From: Phycisphaerales bacterium
GTDB taxonomy: Bacteria; Planctomycetota; Phycisphaerae; UBA1845
Assembly (NCBI GenBank): GCA_003597935.1
Contig: QZJT01000079.1
Span: 1-61,967, forward strand
Direction: 5' to 3'
Length of the DNA: 61,967 bases
In this document: positions 43,872-52,670 of the stretch, in pieces
Numbering within the stretch: the stretch's first letter is position 1
How the letters are laid out: every line of letters begins with the position of its first letter
Program-made: the position numbers and the translations under genes
The notes under the pieces: generated by a model
Told to the model about the DNA's origin: nothing
The model's database searches: none
Seen by the model: only the letters and a program-made list of their open reading frames with translations

Positions 43872-45659
43872 GTGACGATTGCCTACAACAGACGGACGCA
43901 CAGGTGCGGTCAACTTCGGCTCAGCAACGTGGGCGAATCCGTGATCCTGGCCGGATGGGTGCAGAAGTACCGCGACCACGGCGGCATGGTCTTCATCGAC
44001 CTGCGCGACTACACCGGCGTCACCCAGATCCGCTTCAACCCGGAGACGGACCCGAAGGCGCACACCATCGCCCGTTCCCTGCGCACCGAGGACGTCATCG
44101 CGGTCGCCGGGGAGGTGGCGCCGCGGGGCGAAAACGTCAACCCCAAGCTGCCCACGGGCGAAATCGAGGTGCTGGGCCACCAGTGCGACCTGCTCAGCAA
44201 GGCGGACACGACGCCGTTCGAGGTGGCGGACCATATCGAGGCCAACGAAGACCTGCGGCTGAAGTACCGCTACGTCGACCTGCGTCGGCCGGTGATGCAG
44301 AAGGTCTTCCGCACCCGCCACAGGATCGGCAAGGCGATCCGCGACTACTTCGACGAGAACGGCTTCGTCGAGATCGAGACGCCGTTTCTCACCAAATCCA
44401 CGCCGGAGGGCGCCCGCGACTATCTCGTCCCTTCCCGCGTCAAGCGCGGCACGTTCTACGCCCTGCCGCAGTCGCCGCAGATCTTCAAGCAGCTCTTCAT
44501 GATCGCCGGCTTCGACCGCTACGCCCAGATCGTCCGCTGCTTCCGCGACGAAGACCTTCGCGCCGACCGCCAGCCGGAGTTCACCCAGCTCGACATGGAG
44601 ATGTCGTTCGTCCAGATGGAGGACGTGATGACGGTGGTCGAGGGGTGCGTGCAGCGCATCTTCAAGGCGGCGCTGGACATCGACGTGCCCGTGCCCTTCC
44701 CGCGGATCAGCGAAGGGGAGGCGATGGAGCGTTTCGGCATCGACCGGCCGGACACGCGCTTCGGCCTGGAATTGCAGGACGTGACCGACATCGCCCGCCG
44801 CTGCGATTTCCGCGTCTTTTCGGAGGCGCTGGCGGCCGGCGGGGTGGTCAAGTGCATCGTGGCCAGGGGCGGCGAGCTGACCCGCAAGATCACCGACGGG
44901 CTCACCGAGGAGATCAAGGGCATCGGCGGCGCGGGCCTGCCGGTCACCAAGGTGATCCAGGGCGCCGGCGGCCCGGAGTTCTCCACCGGCATCGCCAAGT
45001 TCATTCAGCCCGTCTTCGCGGAGTTGTGCGCCAAAGTGGGCACCCAAGTCGGCGATACGATCTTCTTCATGCCCGGCAGGTTCGCGCACGTCTGCAAGTA
45101 CCTGCATTACGTGCGCACGCGGCTGGCGCAGATCATGGAGCTGATCCCGCCGAACCGGTGGAACCTGCTGTGGGTGGTGGATTTTCCGCTGTTCGTCTGG
45201 GACGAGGAGGCGAACCGCTGGTTCAGCACCCATCATCCGTTCACGGCGCCCAAGGACGAAGACTTGCAGTATTTGGAGTCCGACCCGGGCCGGGTCCGGA
45301 GCAAGGCATACGACCTGGTCCTCAACGGCACCGAGATGGCCGGCGGCAGCATCCGGATCCATCGCCGCGACGTGCAGGCACGGGTGTTCAGGGTGCTGGG
45401 CATCAGCGATGAAGAGGCCCACCTGCGGTTCGAGTTCCTGATGGACGCCCTTCGCTTCGGCGCCCCGCCGCACGGCGGCATCGCCTTCGGCTTCGACCGC
45501 TGGACCATGCTGCTGACCGGGCAGGAGTCGCTGCGGGACGTGGTGGCCTTCCCGAAAACGCAGCGGGCGGTCTGTCCGCTCACCGGCGCCCCGGCCCCCG
45601 TGGGCCAGGACCAGCTTGACGAACTCCAGTTGCTGATCAAGGCAAACGCGGATGGCTGA
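43872..45659 (+). CDS. aspS: Aspartyl-tRNA synthetase (bacterial type)
   Basis: A 595-residue class II synthetase of normal bacterial length. The N-terminal anticodon-binding OB domain (about 10-110, VILAGWVQKYRDHGGMVFIDLRDYTG) is followed by the catalytic domain with FLTKSTPEGARDYLVPSRV, motif 2 (IVRCFRDEDLRADRQPEFTQLDMEMSF), the bacterial GAD insertion (about 290-420) and motif 3 (GIAFGFDRWTMLLTG). It charges tRNA-Asp; whether it also charges tRNA-Asn was not determined. The GTG at 43872 gives the usual N-terminus. It overlaps pcm by 8 bp. Confidence 0.95.
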   Translation: MTIAYNRRTHRCGQLRLSNVGESVILAGWVQKYRDHGGMVFIDLRDYTGVTQIRFNPETDPKAHTIARSLRTEDVIAVAGEVAPRGENVNPKLPTGEIEVLGHQCDLLSKADTTPFEVADHIEANEDLRLKYRYVDLRRPVMQKVFRTRHRIGKAIRDYFDENGFVEIETPFLTKSTPEGARDYLVPSRVKRGTFYALPQSPQIFKQLFMIAGFDRYAQIVRCFRDEDLRADRQPEFTQLDMEMSFVQMEDVMTVVEGCVQRIFKAALDIDVPVPFPRISEGEAMERFGIDRPDTRFGLELQDVTDIARRCDFRVFSEALAAGGVVKCIVARGGELTRKITDGLTEEIKGIGGAGLPVTKVIQGAGGPEFSTGIAKFIQPVFAELCAKVGTQVGDTIFFMPGRFAHVCKYLHYVRTRLAQIMELIPPNRWNLLWVVDFPLFVWDEEANRWFSTHHPFTAPKDEDLQYLESDPGRVRSKAYDLVLNGTEMAGGSIRIHRRDVQARVFRVLGISDEEAHLRFEFLMDALRFGAPPHGGIAFGFDRWTMLLTGQESLRDVVAFPKTQRAVCPLTGAPAPVGQDQLDELQLLIKANADG

Positions 45660-46335
45660 CGATCCGCAGATCACCATCGACGACGAATGGGGGGCACGGC
45701 AAAGAGTCCGCATGGTCGAGGAGCAGCTCCGTGCCCGCGGCATCAGCGACGCTCGGGTGCTGGCGGCGATGGGAGCGGTGCCGCGCGAACGGTTCGTCCC
45801 CGCGTCCACCAGGTTCCAAGCCTATGACGACGGCGCGCTGGCGGTGGGCGAAGGCCAGACGATCAGCCAGCCGTACATCGTCGGCTACATGACAGCCGAG
45901 CTGGACGTGGGAGCGGAACACCGCGTGCTGGAGGTGGGCACAGGGACCGGTTATCAGACGGCCGTGCTCGCCCGTCTGGCCACGCGCGTCTACACCGTGG
46001 AGCGACTGCCGCGGCTGGCGCAGGCGGCGGCCGAGACCCTCGCCGCACTGGGCGTCGCCAACGTGGTCACGCGCGTCGGCGACGGCAGCCTGGGCTGGCC
46101 GGAGGAAGCGCCGTTCGACCGGATCATCGTCACGGCCGGGGCGCCTGGCGTCCCGCAGACGCTCCTGAACCAACTGACCGATGGGGGCATTCTGGTGGCC
46201 CCAGTAGGCGAACTCTCGTCCCAGCGGCTGGTGCGGGTCGTCCGGCGCGGACGCACCTTTCACGAGCGCCCGGGCATCGGCTGCCGTTTCGTGAAGCTGA
46301 TCGGCGGGGAGGGATGGAATGAAAACGGCAGTTAG
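45652..46335 (+). CDS. pcm: Protein-L-isoaspartate O-methyltransferase
   Basis: A 227-residue SAM-dependent methyltransferase that repairs isoaspartyl residues in aged proteins. The family blocks are ALAVGEGQTISQPYIVGYMT, the SAM site VLEVGTGTGYQTAVLA and FDRIIVTAGAP. The ATG overlaps the end of aspS by 8 bp, so translation is coupled. The N-terminal extension (MADDPQITIDDEWG) is slightly longer than usual. Residues GTGTGYQ replace the common GTGSGYQ without loss of motif character. Confidence 0.92.
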   Translation: MADDPQITIDDEWGARQRVRMVEEQLRARGISDARVLAAMGAVPRERFVPASTRFQAYDDGALAVGEGQTISQPYIVGYMTAELDVGAEHRVLEVGTGTGYQTAVLARLATRVYTVERLPRLAQAAAETLAALGVANVVTRVGDGSLGWPEEAPFDRIIVTAGAPGVPQTLLNQLTDGGILVAPVGELSSQRLVRVVRRGRTFHERPGIGCRFVKLIGGEGWNENGS

Positions 46336-46457
46336 GTCCGCGCAGCTTCGACATCGGACGTCGTAGGGGGGGGCCTTGACCAGCGCTCGGTGCTTGGTCA
46401 GGTGGGGAACGGCCGGTAGAAACGCCGCCGGCGGCGCCGGCGCAGGAGTCGATGAGA

Positions 46458-46793
46458 ATGAAAGCTAAAGCGGTGAACGCGGCTAAGCCGAAGCCCGTCG
46501 ACGAATTGACGGAGGCCGAACTCGACGAGATGTCTGCCGAATTCGACCGCGAGTTCGTCGCGGACACATTCCGCCCCTTGACTGCCGAGGAAGCTGAGGA
46601 GTGGAAGCGCGTCAAACGGAAGCGCGGGCGGCCGCGCGTCGGCGCGGGATCGCGGGCCATCTCTGTGACTGTCGAGATCTCGCTCCTCGAGCGGATCGAC
46701 CGCATCGTAAAGCTCCGCAAGACCACACGGGCCAAACTCATCAGTCGCGGACTTCAGGCCGTCTTGAAGGAAGAAGAAGCAGCGACTCCATGA
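46458..46793 (+). CDS. Ribbon-helix-helix protein (orphan CopG/BrnA-like)
   Basis: A protein of about 111 residues. An acidic N-terminal part (DELTEAELDEMSAEFDREF) is followed by KRKRGRPRVG, an AT-hook-like GRP motif, and an RHH-type fold (SRAISVTVEISLLERIDRIV...RAKLISRGLQAVL). Such proteins are DNA-binding antitoxins or repressors. No toxin-like frame is found on either side, so it may be an orphan or act alone. Of two close ATG codons, the one at 46458 has AGGAG 9 bases upstream; the other (46452) has only 3-base spacing. Confidence 0.65.
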   Translation: MKAKAVNAAKPKPVDELTEAELDEMSAEFDREFVADTFRPLTAEEAEEWKRVKRKRGRPRVGAGSRAISVTVEISLLERIDRIVKLRKTTRAKLISRGLQAVLKEEEAATP

Positions 46794-47048
46794 GATCGCC
46801 GCACCGGCTGGCACGGCGATTGCTGGCGAATGGGTGAGCGGGTTGCGGCCGGCGAGCCCGCTCGCGTGGGGCCTCGGCGCGACGCGCGGGGACGCCCGCG
46901 CTTCCGGGAATCGTGCCCATTGCCGTGCATCGGTGCGGATGCTAGCCTCCGGGTCGTCCCGCCGAGGTGATCTGCCGGAGAAACCGAAGGGACCGACGCG
47001 CCGGATCCTGCGATCGCAGCGCCAGCCCCAGCACAGGGAGTTCCATAG

Positions 47049-48104
47049 ATGACCCACCGTACGCGTTCGACCGCCGGAAGTCCGGCCCTGCTGATTCCCG
47101 TCCTCGCGCTGACGGCCTCCGCGCTCGCGGGCGACACGCTGAAACCGGCCCGGGGCGAAGAGAAAATTCTGGCCGATATCCGCCAGATCACGTTCGCCGA
47201 CATGGGTCTGCACAAGGCGGGCGAAGCCTATTTCTCGCTCGACGGAAAGCGCATCTGTTTCCAGGCCGTCCCAGAGGGACAGACCGAGTACCAGATCTAC
47301 GTGATGAACCTCGACGGCACCGGCCTGGAAATGGTCTCGACGGGCGAGGGCGCGACCACGTGCGCCTACTTTCACCCCGACGGAACGAAGATGCTGTTTG
47401 CCTCGAACCATCACGATCAGCGTCCGGCGGTGACCCCGGAGGAGATCAGGAAGGCGGCGGAAGAGAAAGCGGGCAAACGCAACTACTCCTGGTCGTTCTT
47501 CCCCGGCATGGACCTCTATGAGTACACGTTCGCGACGAAAACACTGCGGCGGCTGACCGACGCCGACGGCTACGACGCCGAGGGGAGCTATTCGCCCGAC
47601 GGCAAGTCGATCGTGTTCACGTCGATGCGCGACGGCGACCAGGAGATCTACATCTGCGACGCCGACGGCAAGAAACCGCGCCGGGTCACGCGGGTGCCGG
47701 GCTACGACGGCGGCCCCTTCTTCAGCCCGGACGGCAAACAGATCGTCTACCGGTCCGACCGCACCGGCGACGGGAACATGCAGATCTACATCAACACGCT
47801 GGACGGATACAACGAGCGCTGCCTCACCAGCGGCGACCTGCTGCACTGGTGCCCCTTCTGGCATCCGAGCGGCAAGTCGCTGATCTACACTCATGCGGTA
47901 CACGGCGGCGGACCGCCGAACTACGACCTCTACATGCTCTCGGCGGACGGAAAGCGGACGGCCCGCGTCACCTTCGACCCGCTCTTCGACGGCCTGCCGG
48001 TGTTCTCACCGGATGGCAAGAAACTCATGTGGACCTCCAAGCGCGGCGACCTGCCGCAGGCGCAGGTCTTCATCGCGGACTTCACGCTGCCGGAGGGGTT
48101 TTGA
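47049..48104 (+). CDS. Secreted TolB-like WD40/PD40 beta-propeller protein
   Basis: A 351-residue exported protein. The signal peptide covers about 1-28. At least five PD40 repeats of the YSPDGKSIVFTSMRDGDQEIYI type are present (also YFHPDGTKMLFASN, FFSPDGKQIVYRSDR, FWHPSGKSLIYTHAV, VFSPDGKKLMWTSKR), forming a propeller like that of TolB. A spacer (about 118-145) is Lys/Glu-rich. GGGAG lies 9 bases before the ATG. It is not linked to tolQRA or pal, so a stand-alone role is likely. An inverted-repeat element starts 2 bp after its stop. Confidence 0.82.
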   Translation: MTHRTRSTAGSPALLIPVLALTASALAGDTLKPARGEEKILADIRQITFADMGLHKAGEAYFSLDGKRICFQAVPEGQTEYQIYVMNLDGTGLEMVSTGEGATTCAYFHPDGTKMLFASNHHDQRPAVTPEEIRKAAEEKAGKRNYSWSFFPGMDLYEYTFATKTLRRLTDADGYDAEGSYSPDGKSIVFTSMRDGDQEIYICDADGKKPRRVTRVPGYDGGPFFSPDGKQIVYRSDRTGDGNMQIYINTLDGYNERCLTSGDLLHWCPFWHPSGKSLIYTHAVHGGGPPNYDLYMLSADGKRTARVTFDPLFDGLPVFSPDGKKLMWTSKRGDLPQAQVFIADFTLPEGF

Positions 48105-48105
48105 G

Positions 48106-48256
48106 GAATAACGAATGGCGAATAGCGAATAAAGAGAGAAGGTCGAAGGTCGAAGGTCGAAGGTTGAAGGTCGAAGGTTGAAGGTTGAAGGTCGAATGCA
48201 CGAACCGCTGCGGCGGGTGTCTTCATTCGTTATTCGCTATTCGTTATTCGACATTC
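48106..48256. repeat. Heptamer microsatellite inside an inverted repeat
   Basis: Left arm GAATAACGAATGGCGAATAG... (48106-48132), then eight tandem heptamers of GGTCGAA/GGTTGAA (48141-48196), a GC-rich spacer and a right arm (48222-48256) that is the inverted form of the left arm, itself built of heptamers (TATTCGT/TATTCGC). The arms can pair into a long stem. The right arm encodes the last residues (MSNNE) and stop of the leftward GH114-like gene. Confidence 0.8.
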
Positions 48257-49148
48257 CTGCCGATTCACAACTGAAACGGAATGCGTCGTCGAGGTCGACG
48301 GGCAGCACCAGCGTCTGCAAACGCAACGCCGCCGCGTCGATGCACAGCGCCTCCCGCGCGACGGCGCTTTCGACGTAACCTGAGGCGTACTCCGCGTTGA
48401 ACACCGGCTTGCCGGCGTCGATAAACGGCCGGAGCGCCTCGCATTCGGCATACTCGAAGCACTGCTCGTTGACGCTGAAGTCGAAGTAGTCGACCAGTTG
48501 CTCGACCTGATCGAGATCGTTCTTCAGCCCGACCGCCAGGCCGCGCTGGTGGGCGGCGTTGGCGATGAACCGGTTGTATGCGAGCTGGTCGCGCGCTGTC
48601 AGGTCGAAGCCGCTGTCGTTGGCGTAGGCGTCCACGTTGTCCGGCTCGACGCCGTCGCAGCCGCGCGCGGCCGCAAGGTCCAGCCGGGCGAGCATGATAC
48701 GATGGACGTGGGCCGATCGGATGTCGAGCCACCGCTCGTCGGGGAAGTCACCCAGCGGCTCGCCCAGAGCGGGCGGGTCGAACTCGCCCGCATCGTCGCG
48801 GAAGTCCTCGTACGTCCCGGCCGAGAAGTAACAGATCACCGCCCGCCCGTCGGTGTGCAGTTTCTCGATCACTTCGTCCGGCGCGTCGAACAGGTCGACG
48901 TCGTACACGTCCACGTCGTAGTCCGTGTTGATGCCCCCGTCGGCGTCGGGCTGAAGCTGCCACTGCCAGCTCGCGTCGCCGCCCGGCCGGTACCAGTCGC
49001 CGTCGGTGACGGGCGGCACGTCGGGATCGAGGGGAGTGCCGGATGACGCATTGTCGTTGTCGGTGCCGCCGGCCGTGCATCCTGCAATCAGAGCGAACAC
49101 CACAGCGCACACGAGTGGTAAGAGTCTTCTGGCGAGCTGACCCGTCAT
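48237..49148 (-). CDS. GH114-like glycoside hydrolase (endo-alpha-1,4-polygalactosaminidase family), lipoprotein
   Basis: A 303-residue exported enzyme. A lipobox-like IAGCTAGG ends the signal sequence (about 1-24), followed by an Asn/Asp-rich linker. The TIM-barrel part (about 50-295) has the family blocks WQWQLQ, VYDVDLFDAP, AVICYFSAGTYEDFR, DERWLDIR, GCDGVEPDNVDAY, GLAVGLKNDLDQV, NEQCFEY and AEYASGY. Family members cleave galactosaminogalactan-type polymers; the real substrate here is unknown. The ATG at 49148 begins the signal; earlier codons belong to an unrelated frame. The C-terminus lies within the heptamer inverted repeat. Confidence 0.82.
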   Translation of the reverse strand: MTGQLARRLLPLVCAVVFALIAGCTAGGTDNDNASSGTPLDPDVPPVTDGDWYRPGGDASWQWQLQPDADGGINTDYDVDVYDVDLFDAPDEVIEKLHTDGRAVICYFSAGTYEDFRDDAGEFDPPALGEPLGDFPDERWLDIRSAHVHRIMLARLDLAAARGCDGVEPDNVDAYANDSGFDLTARDQLAYNRFIANAAHQRGLAVGLKNDLDQVEQLVDYFDFSVNEQCFEYAECEALRPFIDAGKPVFNAEYASGYVESAVAREALCIDAAALRLQTLVLPVDLDDAFRFSCESAGMSNNE

Positions 49149-49239
49149 TGCAGGACCGTCGCTGTTTCGCGACTCCATGGCGTGCGCGACGGCCGTTCGT
49201 CCTTCCGGGCCGCCGGCCCTACCCATTCCTTGAAATCGC

Positions 49240-49400
49240 TCAGATCTTATCGTCAAGACGGTAGTGACTCCCGGCAAAGAGGATCCCCATGCGTGCGATC
49301 CGTTTCGCCTGCGGCGATCCGGCGCTCGCAAGGCTTGAAGTCCGTGCCGATAGGCGTCCTCCAAGCCTGCCGTCTGCACAACGTCCTGTCGGAAACTCAT
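49240..49400 (-). pseudogene. Damaged partner gene of the AAA ATPase
   Basis: The ATG at 49400 overlaps the ATPase stop as ATGA, a normal coupling in two-gene operons. The first about 25 codons look coding (MSFRQDVVQTAGLEDAYRHG...). The same frame then loses character, while another frame of the same strand gives a protein-like ending (SPQAKRIARMGILFAG) to a stop at 49240. An internal deletion with frameshift is the simplest reading. From memory, ATPases of this type are often followed by a small protein with a similar start and end; this needs checking. Confidence 0.4.
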
Positions 49401-50563
49401 AGCTCGAACAGGCTGGGTTGGCGTGCCACGGCATTGGACACAGCTTCGTTCGCGCGCTCGCTGAAGTCCAGCAGCCCCCCCCAGGTGGACTCTGAAGCAT
49501 CCAGGGAGGACGGATCCAGTTCCGTGATGTCATGCACGATTCCGCCGTCTGCATCGAAGAAATACACTCTGCACTCCTTGTCCATCGCGCTGGTGACGAC
49601 CCGCGTCAGGCCGGCGGTTCTCGGCACGTCGAAGACTCTAAGCAACTGCTCAGGGCTGCCCCCCGCCTCGCGCAAGACACGCAGCACCCACACGAGATCG
49701 AGGATTTGAGGAGAGTGGGTTGAGATGCACACGCGGTAGCCGCGCTCGAGCAGTTCGAGCACGAGGAGCAGGACGATCGAGATTGCCCGCGGATGCAAGC
49801 CCGCCTCCGGTTCCTCGATGACCACCCAGTCGATGTTCGCCCGTCGCGAGACCTTGGCCGGGGGCATCAGCCAGTAGAGTCCCAACAGCAGCGGCACGAA
49901 TTCGCGTTGACCGGCCGACCACACCATGTAGGGAAGCAGATCCCGACCGTCCTCCAGACCCAGGACGAGCCGTTTCTGTGACCGGACCGAGTCGACGGTC
50001 AAGCGGAAGGGGCCGAACACGGCACGTTCGAGAAGCTTGCGGTACTCCGCCTTGAGGCGGTTGGATTTGGGAAAGACGGCATCGCCGCGCCCCAATTCCT
50101 GCTCCATCAGCAGCCGCAGCTTCTCACTGAACGCCCGCACGGCGAATGGATCGCCGGCGGAGAAGTCGCTAAAAGGGCGCGGCCAGCCGTCGCGCAGCGT
50201 CAACACTCGCTGGGCGGGGACGAGGAACAGGGACTCCGTCTTGTCGCGACCCATCCGCGCGGTTTTCTGCTTGGCGTTCCAGACGTAGTTGTTCCACTTC
50301 ACTTCGCTCGACCCCTCCCGCCACACCGATCGCATGCCCTCGCCGAAGTACAAGTCAAGGAACTTCGATAGCTGCCTGGACCAGTCAAGGCCGTACCGCG
50401 CGAGCTGGGCCTGAATCTGCCCGGTGTCAAGAACCAGCTTCAGCCACTGAAGAGCGATGCTCTTGCCGCCGGCCTGCGGACCGACCAGAACGGTGAGGTC
50501 GCCAAACGTCAGGTCGGCCTTGCGAATCTGGCCCATGTGGCGGATTGTCAGGCGATACGGCAT
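49397..50563 (-). CDS. AAA-family (ABC/SMC-like) ATPase
   Basis: A 388-residue ATPase of the AAA_15/AAA_21 group, related to RecF/OLD-type enzymes. The Walker A is GPQAGGKS (about 28-35), the signature-like block WSAGQREFVPLLLG is at about 217-230, the Walker B is WVVIEEPEAGLHP near 248 and the switch is STHSPQ near 281. It has no nuclease (TOPRIM) domain. These ATPases commonly form two-gene defence or toxin-like systems with a downstream effector. Here the overlapping next gene is broken. The start at 50563 is standard but the ribosome site is weak. A C8 tract (49475-49482) lies in the 3' part. Confidence 0.78.
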   Translation of the reverse strand: MPYRLTIRHMGQIRKADLTFGDLTVLVGPQAGGKSIALQWLKLVLDTGQIQAQLARYGLDWSRQLSKFLDLYFGEGMRSVWREGSSEVKWNNYVWNAKQKTARMGRDKTESLFLVPAQRVLTLRDGWPRPFSDFSAGDPFAVRAFSEKLRLLMEQELGRGDAVFPKSNRLKAEYRKLLERAVFGPFRLTVDSVRSQKRLVLGLEDGRDLLPYMVWSAGQREFVPLLLGLYWLMPPAKVSRRANIDWVVIEEPEAGLHPRAISIVLLLVLELLERGYRVCISTHSPQILDLVWVLRVLREAGGSPEQLLRVFDVPRTAGLTRVVTSAMDKECRVYFFDADGGIVHDITELDPSSLDASESTWGGLLDFSERANEAVSNAVARQPSLFEL

Positions 50564-50852
50564 GGACAGGATCTCTTGCTACTCTCGGGCGGTCTTGGCG
50601 TCGCGGCCGCGCGACGGTGATTCCGACCGCGAAGTCTAGCCGAAGAGCAGATGCCTTTCACGACCGGGTGATTGGCGGGAGCGCGAGAGGCGAAGCGCCA
50701 TCGTTCCGCCGTGGTGGTCCGGACGCGCCGTCAGACGCGACGTTGTCCCCTCTCCCACCCGGCAGTAGACTCCTCGACGATTTGAGAAGCGTTTCGGCCT
50801 CCTGTCGGCGTTGACCGGCCGCCGCAATGACGAAGCGCTTCGGCGATGCGGC
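50564..50852. other. Divergent intergenic region
   Basis: Between the leftward ATPase and the rightward HIT gene. No gene or clear promoter was found. Confidence 0.4.
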
Positions 50853-51374
50853 ATGAGCGAGTTCAACACCAACCTGTGGGCGCCGTGGCGGATGGACTAC
50901 ATCCGGTCGCTGTCGGCGGAGGCGGCCGAGTCGGGCTGCTTCCTGTGCCGCTATGCGTCCACGCCGGAAGACGACGCCGCCAACCACGTCGTCTGGCGCG
51001 GCGCGGACTGCCTGGTGGTGATGAACCGGTTTCCGTACACCAACGGGCATCTGATGGTGGCGCCGACGTGTCACGTCGGCGAACTGGCCGACGTACCGGA
51101 CGACGTCTACGCCCGGATGTCCGACGCGGTGCGCAAGTCGGTGACGCTGCTGAAGCTGACGGTCAGCGCCCAGGGGTTCAACATCGGCTACAACCTCGGC
51201 CTGTGTGCCGGGGCGGGTCTGCCGGATCACGTACACGCCCACGTCGTGCCGCGCTGGAACGGCGATACGAACTACATGGCGGTGCTGGGCAAGGTTCGAG
51301 TCGTGCCGGACGCACTGGACGCGCTCTACGTCGAGCTGCGCACCAACGCGGCCGTGGCCGGGCTGGGAGAGTGA
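50853..51374 (+). CDS. HIT-family hydrolase/phosphorylase (Ap4A-type)
   Basis: A 173-residue protein starting with the subgroup signature NTNLWAPWRMDYI, followed by GCFLC and the histidine triad HVHAHVVPRW, whose middle His is the nucleophile. The N-terminal pattern is that of bacterial HIT proteins related to Ap4A phosphorylase. It probably cleaves dinucleoside polyphosphates or AMP-linked compounds. The ATG at 50853 fits the family start. The 54-bp hairpin array follows directly. Confidence 0.88.
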   Translation: MSEFNTNLWAPWRMDYIRSLSAEAAESGCFLCRYASTPEDDAANHVVWRGADCLVVMNRFPYTNGHLMVAPTCHVGELADVPDDVYARMSDAVRKSVTLLKLTVSAQGFNIGYNLGLCAGAGLPDHVHAHVVPRWNGDTNYMAVLGKVRVVPDALDALYVELRTNAAVAGLGE

Positions 51375-51398
51375 GATTGAGTGGATGGCCGGATCAGA

Positions 51399-51660
51399 GC
51401 CCCGGCATTCATGCCGGGCGGACACCGCTTGAAAACCGGCGCCCCACCCGGAGCCCTGGCTTTCAAGCCGGGCGGACACCGGTTGAGAACCGGCGCCCCA
51501 CCCGGAGCCCTGGCTTTCAAGCCGGGCGGACACCGCTTGAAAACCGGCGCCCCACCCGGAGCCCTGGCTTTCAAGCCGGGCGGACACCGCTTGAAAACCG
51601 GCGCCCCACCCGGAGCCCCGGCATTCATGCCGGGCGGACACCGCTTGAGAACCGGCGCCA
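51399..51660. repeat. Tandem hairpin array: five units, exact 54-bp period
   Basis: The palindrome core starts at 51404, 51458, 51512, 51566 and 51620. Each unit has two hairpins: a first (CCTGGCTT, TC, AAGCCGGG or CCCGGCAT, TC, ATGCCGGG) and a second around CCGCTTGAAAACCGG. The outer two units have the CAT/ATG version and the inner three the CTT/AAG version, so both arms change together. A degenerate single copy of the second hairpin lies at about 58664-58690. The array separates the HIT and YggS genes. Confidence 0.9.
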
Positions 51661-51678
51661 CAGTCACGCTTCCGTCGG

Positions 51679-52467
51679 ATGGAACCGAACATGAAGCACC
51701 AGCTCAGGTCCAACGTTGATCGCGTGATGGAGCGCATCCACGCTGCCTGCGACCGTGCCGGCCGGCGGCGCGATCAGGTCCGCGTCGTCATTGTCACCAA
51801 GTACGTCGCACTGGACGTGATCCGCTCACTGCTCGAAATGGGCTGGCGCGACCTGGGCGAGAGCCGTCCGCAGGAACTCTGCCGTCGCGCCGCCGCGACC
51901 CGCGAATGGGTCGAGCGACAGATCCACAACCCCGCCAACACGCTGACGCTCGACGATCTGCCCCGCTGGCACCTGGTCGGCCACCTGCAACGCAACAAGG
52001 TCAAGCCGGTCCTGAAGTGGGCCCACGTCATCCACTCGGTGGACACGCTGCGGCTGGCGGAGGAGATCAACGCCCAGTCGGTCGAGGCCGCGGTCACGAC
52101 GGACGTGCTGCTGGAGGTCAACGTTGCCGGCGAAGCCCACAAGCACGGCGTGGCGGTGGCCGCGGCCGTCCACCTGGCGGAGATGATCGCCACCCTGAAG
52201 CGCGTCCGCCTGTGCGGCCTGATGGCCATGGCCCCGCTGACCGACGACCCCGCTCCCATCCGGCGCGTCTTCGAGCGCACCGGCGAACTCTTCGACGAGA
52301 TCCGCCATGAGGGCATCGGCGGCGACGACTTCACCGAACTGTCGATGGGCATGACCAACGACTTCGAGCACGCCATCGAGTTCGGCGCCACCCTGCTGCG
52401 CATCGGCAGCGCCTTCTTCGAGGGCATCATGCAGCCGGTGGGGGAACAAGTCGGGGAGGAGGAGTGA
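51679..52467 (+). CDS. yggS: YggS-family PLP-binding protein (PLP homeostasis)
   Basis: A 262-residue protein with the alanine-racemase-like single-domain fold. The PLP Lys is in VVIVTKYVALD, and the family blocks DLGESRPQE, WHLVGHLQRNKV, VHSVDTLR-like HSVDTLRLAEEIN, LLEVNVAGE and FTELSMGMTNDFEHAIEFGATLLRIGSAFF are visible. It buffers pyridoxal phosphate rather than catalysing a reaction. The start is either ATG 51679 or 51691; neither has a strong ribosome site. It lies 19 bp after the hairpin array. Confidence 0.9.
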   Translation: MEPNMKHQLRSNVDRVMERIHAACDRAGRRRDQVRVVIVTKYVALDVIRSLLEMGWRDLGESRPQELCRRAAATREWVERQIHNPANTLTLDDLPRWHLVGHLQRNKVKPVLKWAHVIHSVDTLRLAEEINAQSVEAAVTTDVLLEVNVAGEAHKHGVAVAAAVHLAEMIATLKRVRLCGLMAMAPLTDDPAPIRRVFERTGELFDEIRHEGIGGDDFTELSMGMTNDFEHAIEFGATLLRIGSAFFEGIMQPVGEQVGEEE

Positions 52468-52670
52468 GGGGCGAGCCGCGCACGTCAAGCGAGCCGAGGT
52501 CTCGCTGCCCGCTTCGGCTCGATGTGCCGTGCCGACAGACGGTCCCTCGGGTTCGCTCGACTGAGCACCCGGCCGGCCCGCAGGACTGGCCAAGTGCTCC
52601 TTTCTTGAGGGCCGCACATCCGCAGTCCCCGTATCCTATCCTGCCGACCACCGGAAAGCCGGCCGCGCCA

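Noticed and set aside
42531..45809. Very long minus-strand frame (over 1,000 codons) across aspS and paralogue 2
   Set aside because: It lies opposite clearly recognisable aspS and a secreted protein gene and has no family features.
46336..47048. Toxin partner for the RHH protein
   Set aside because: Neither flank contains a start with ribosome site or a frame resembling a toxin family.
51399..51660. Possible CRISPR array or repetitive coding region
   Set aside because: Units are almost identical throughout, so there are no unique spacers. Open frames across it exist on both strands only because 54 is a multiple of three.
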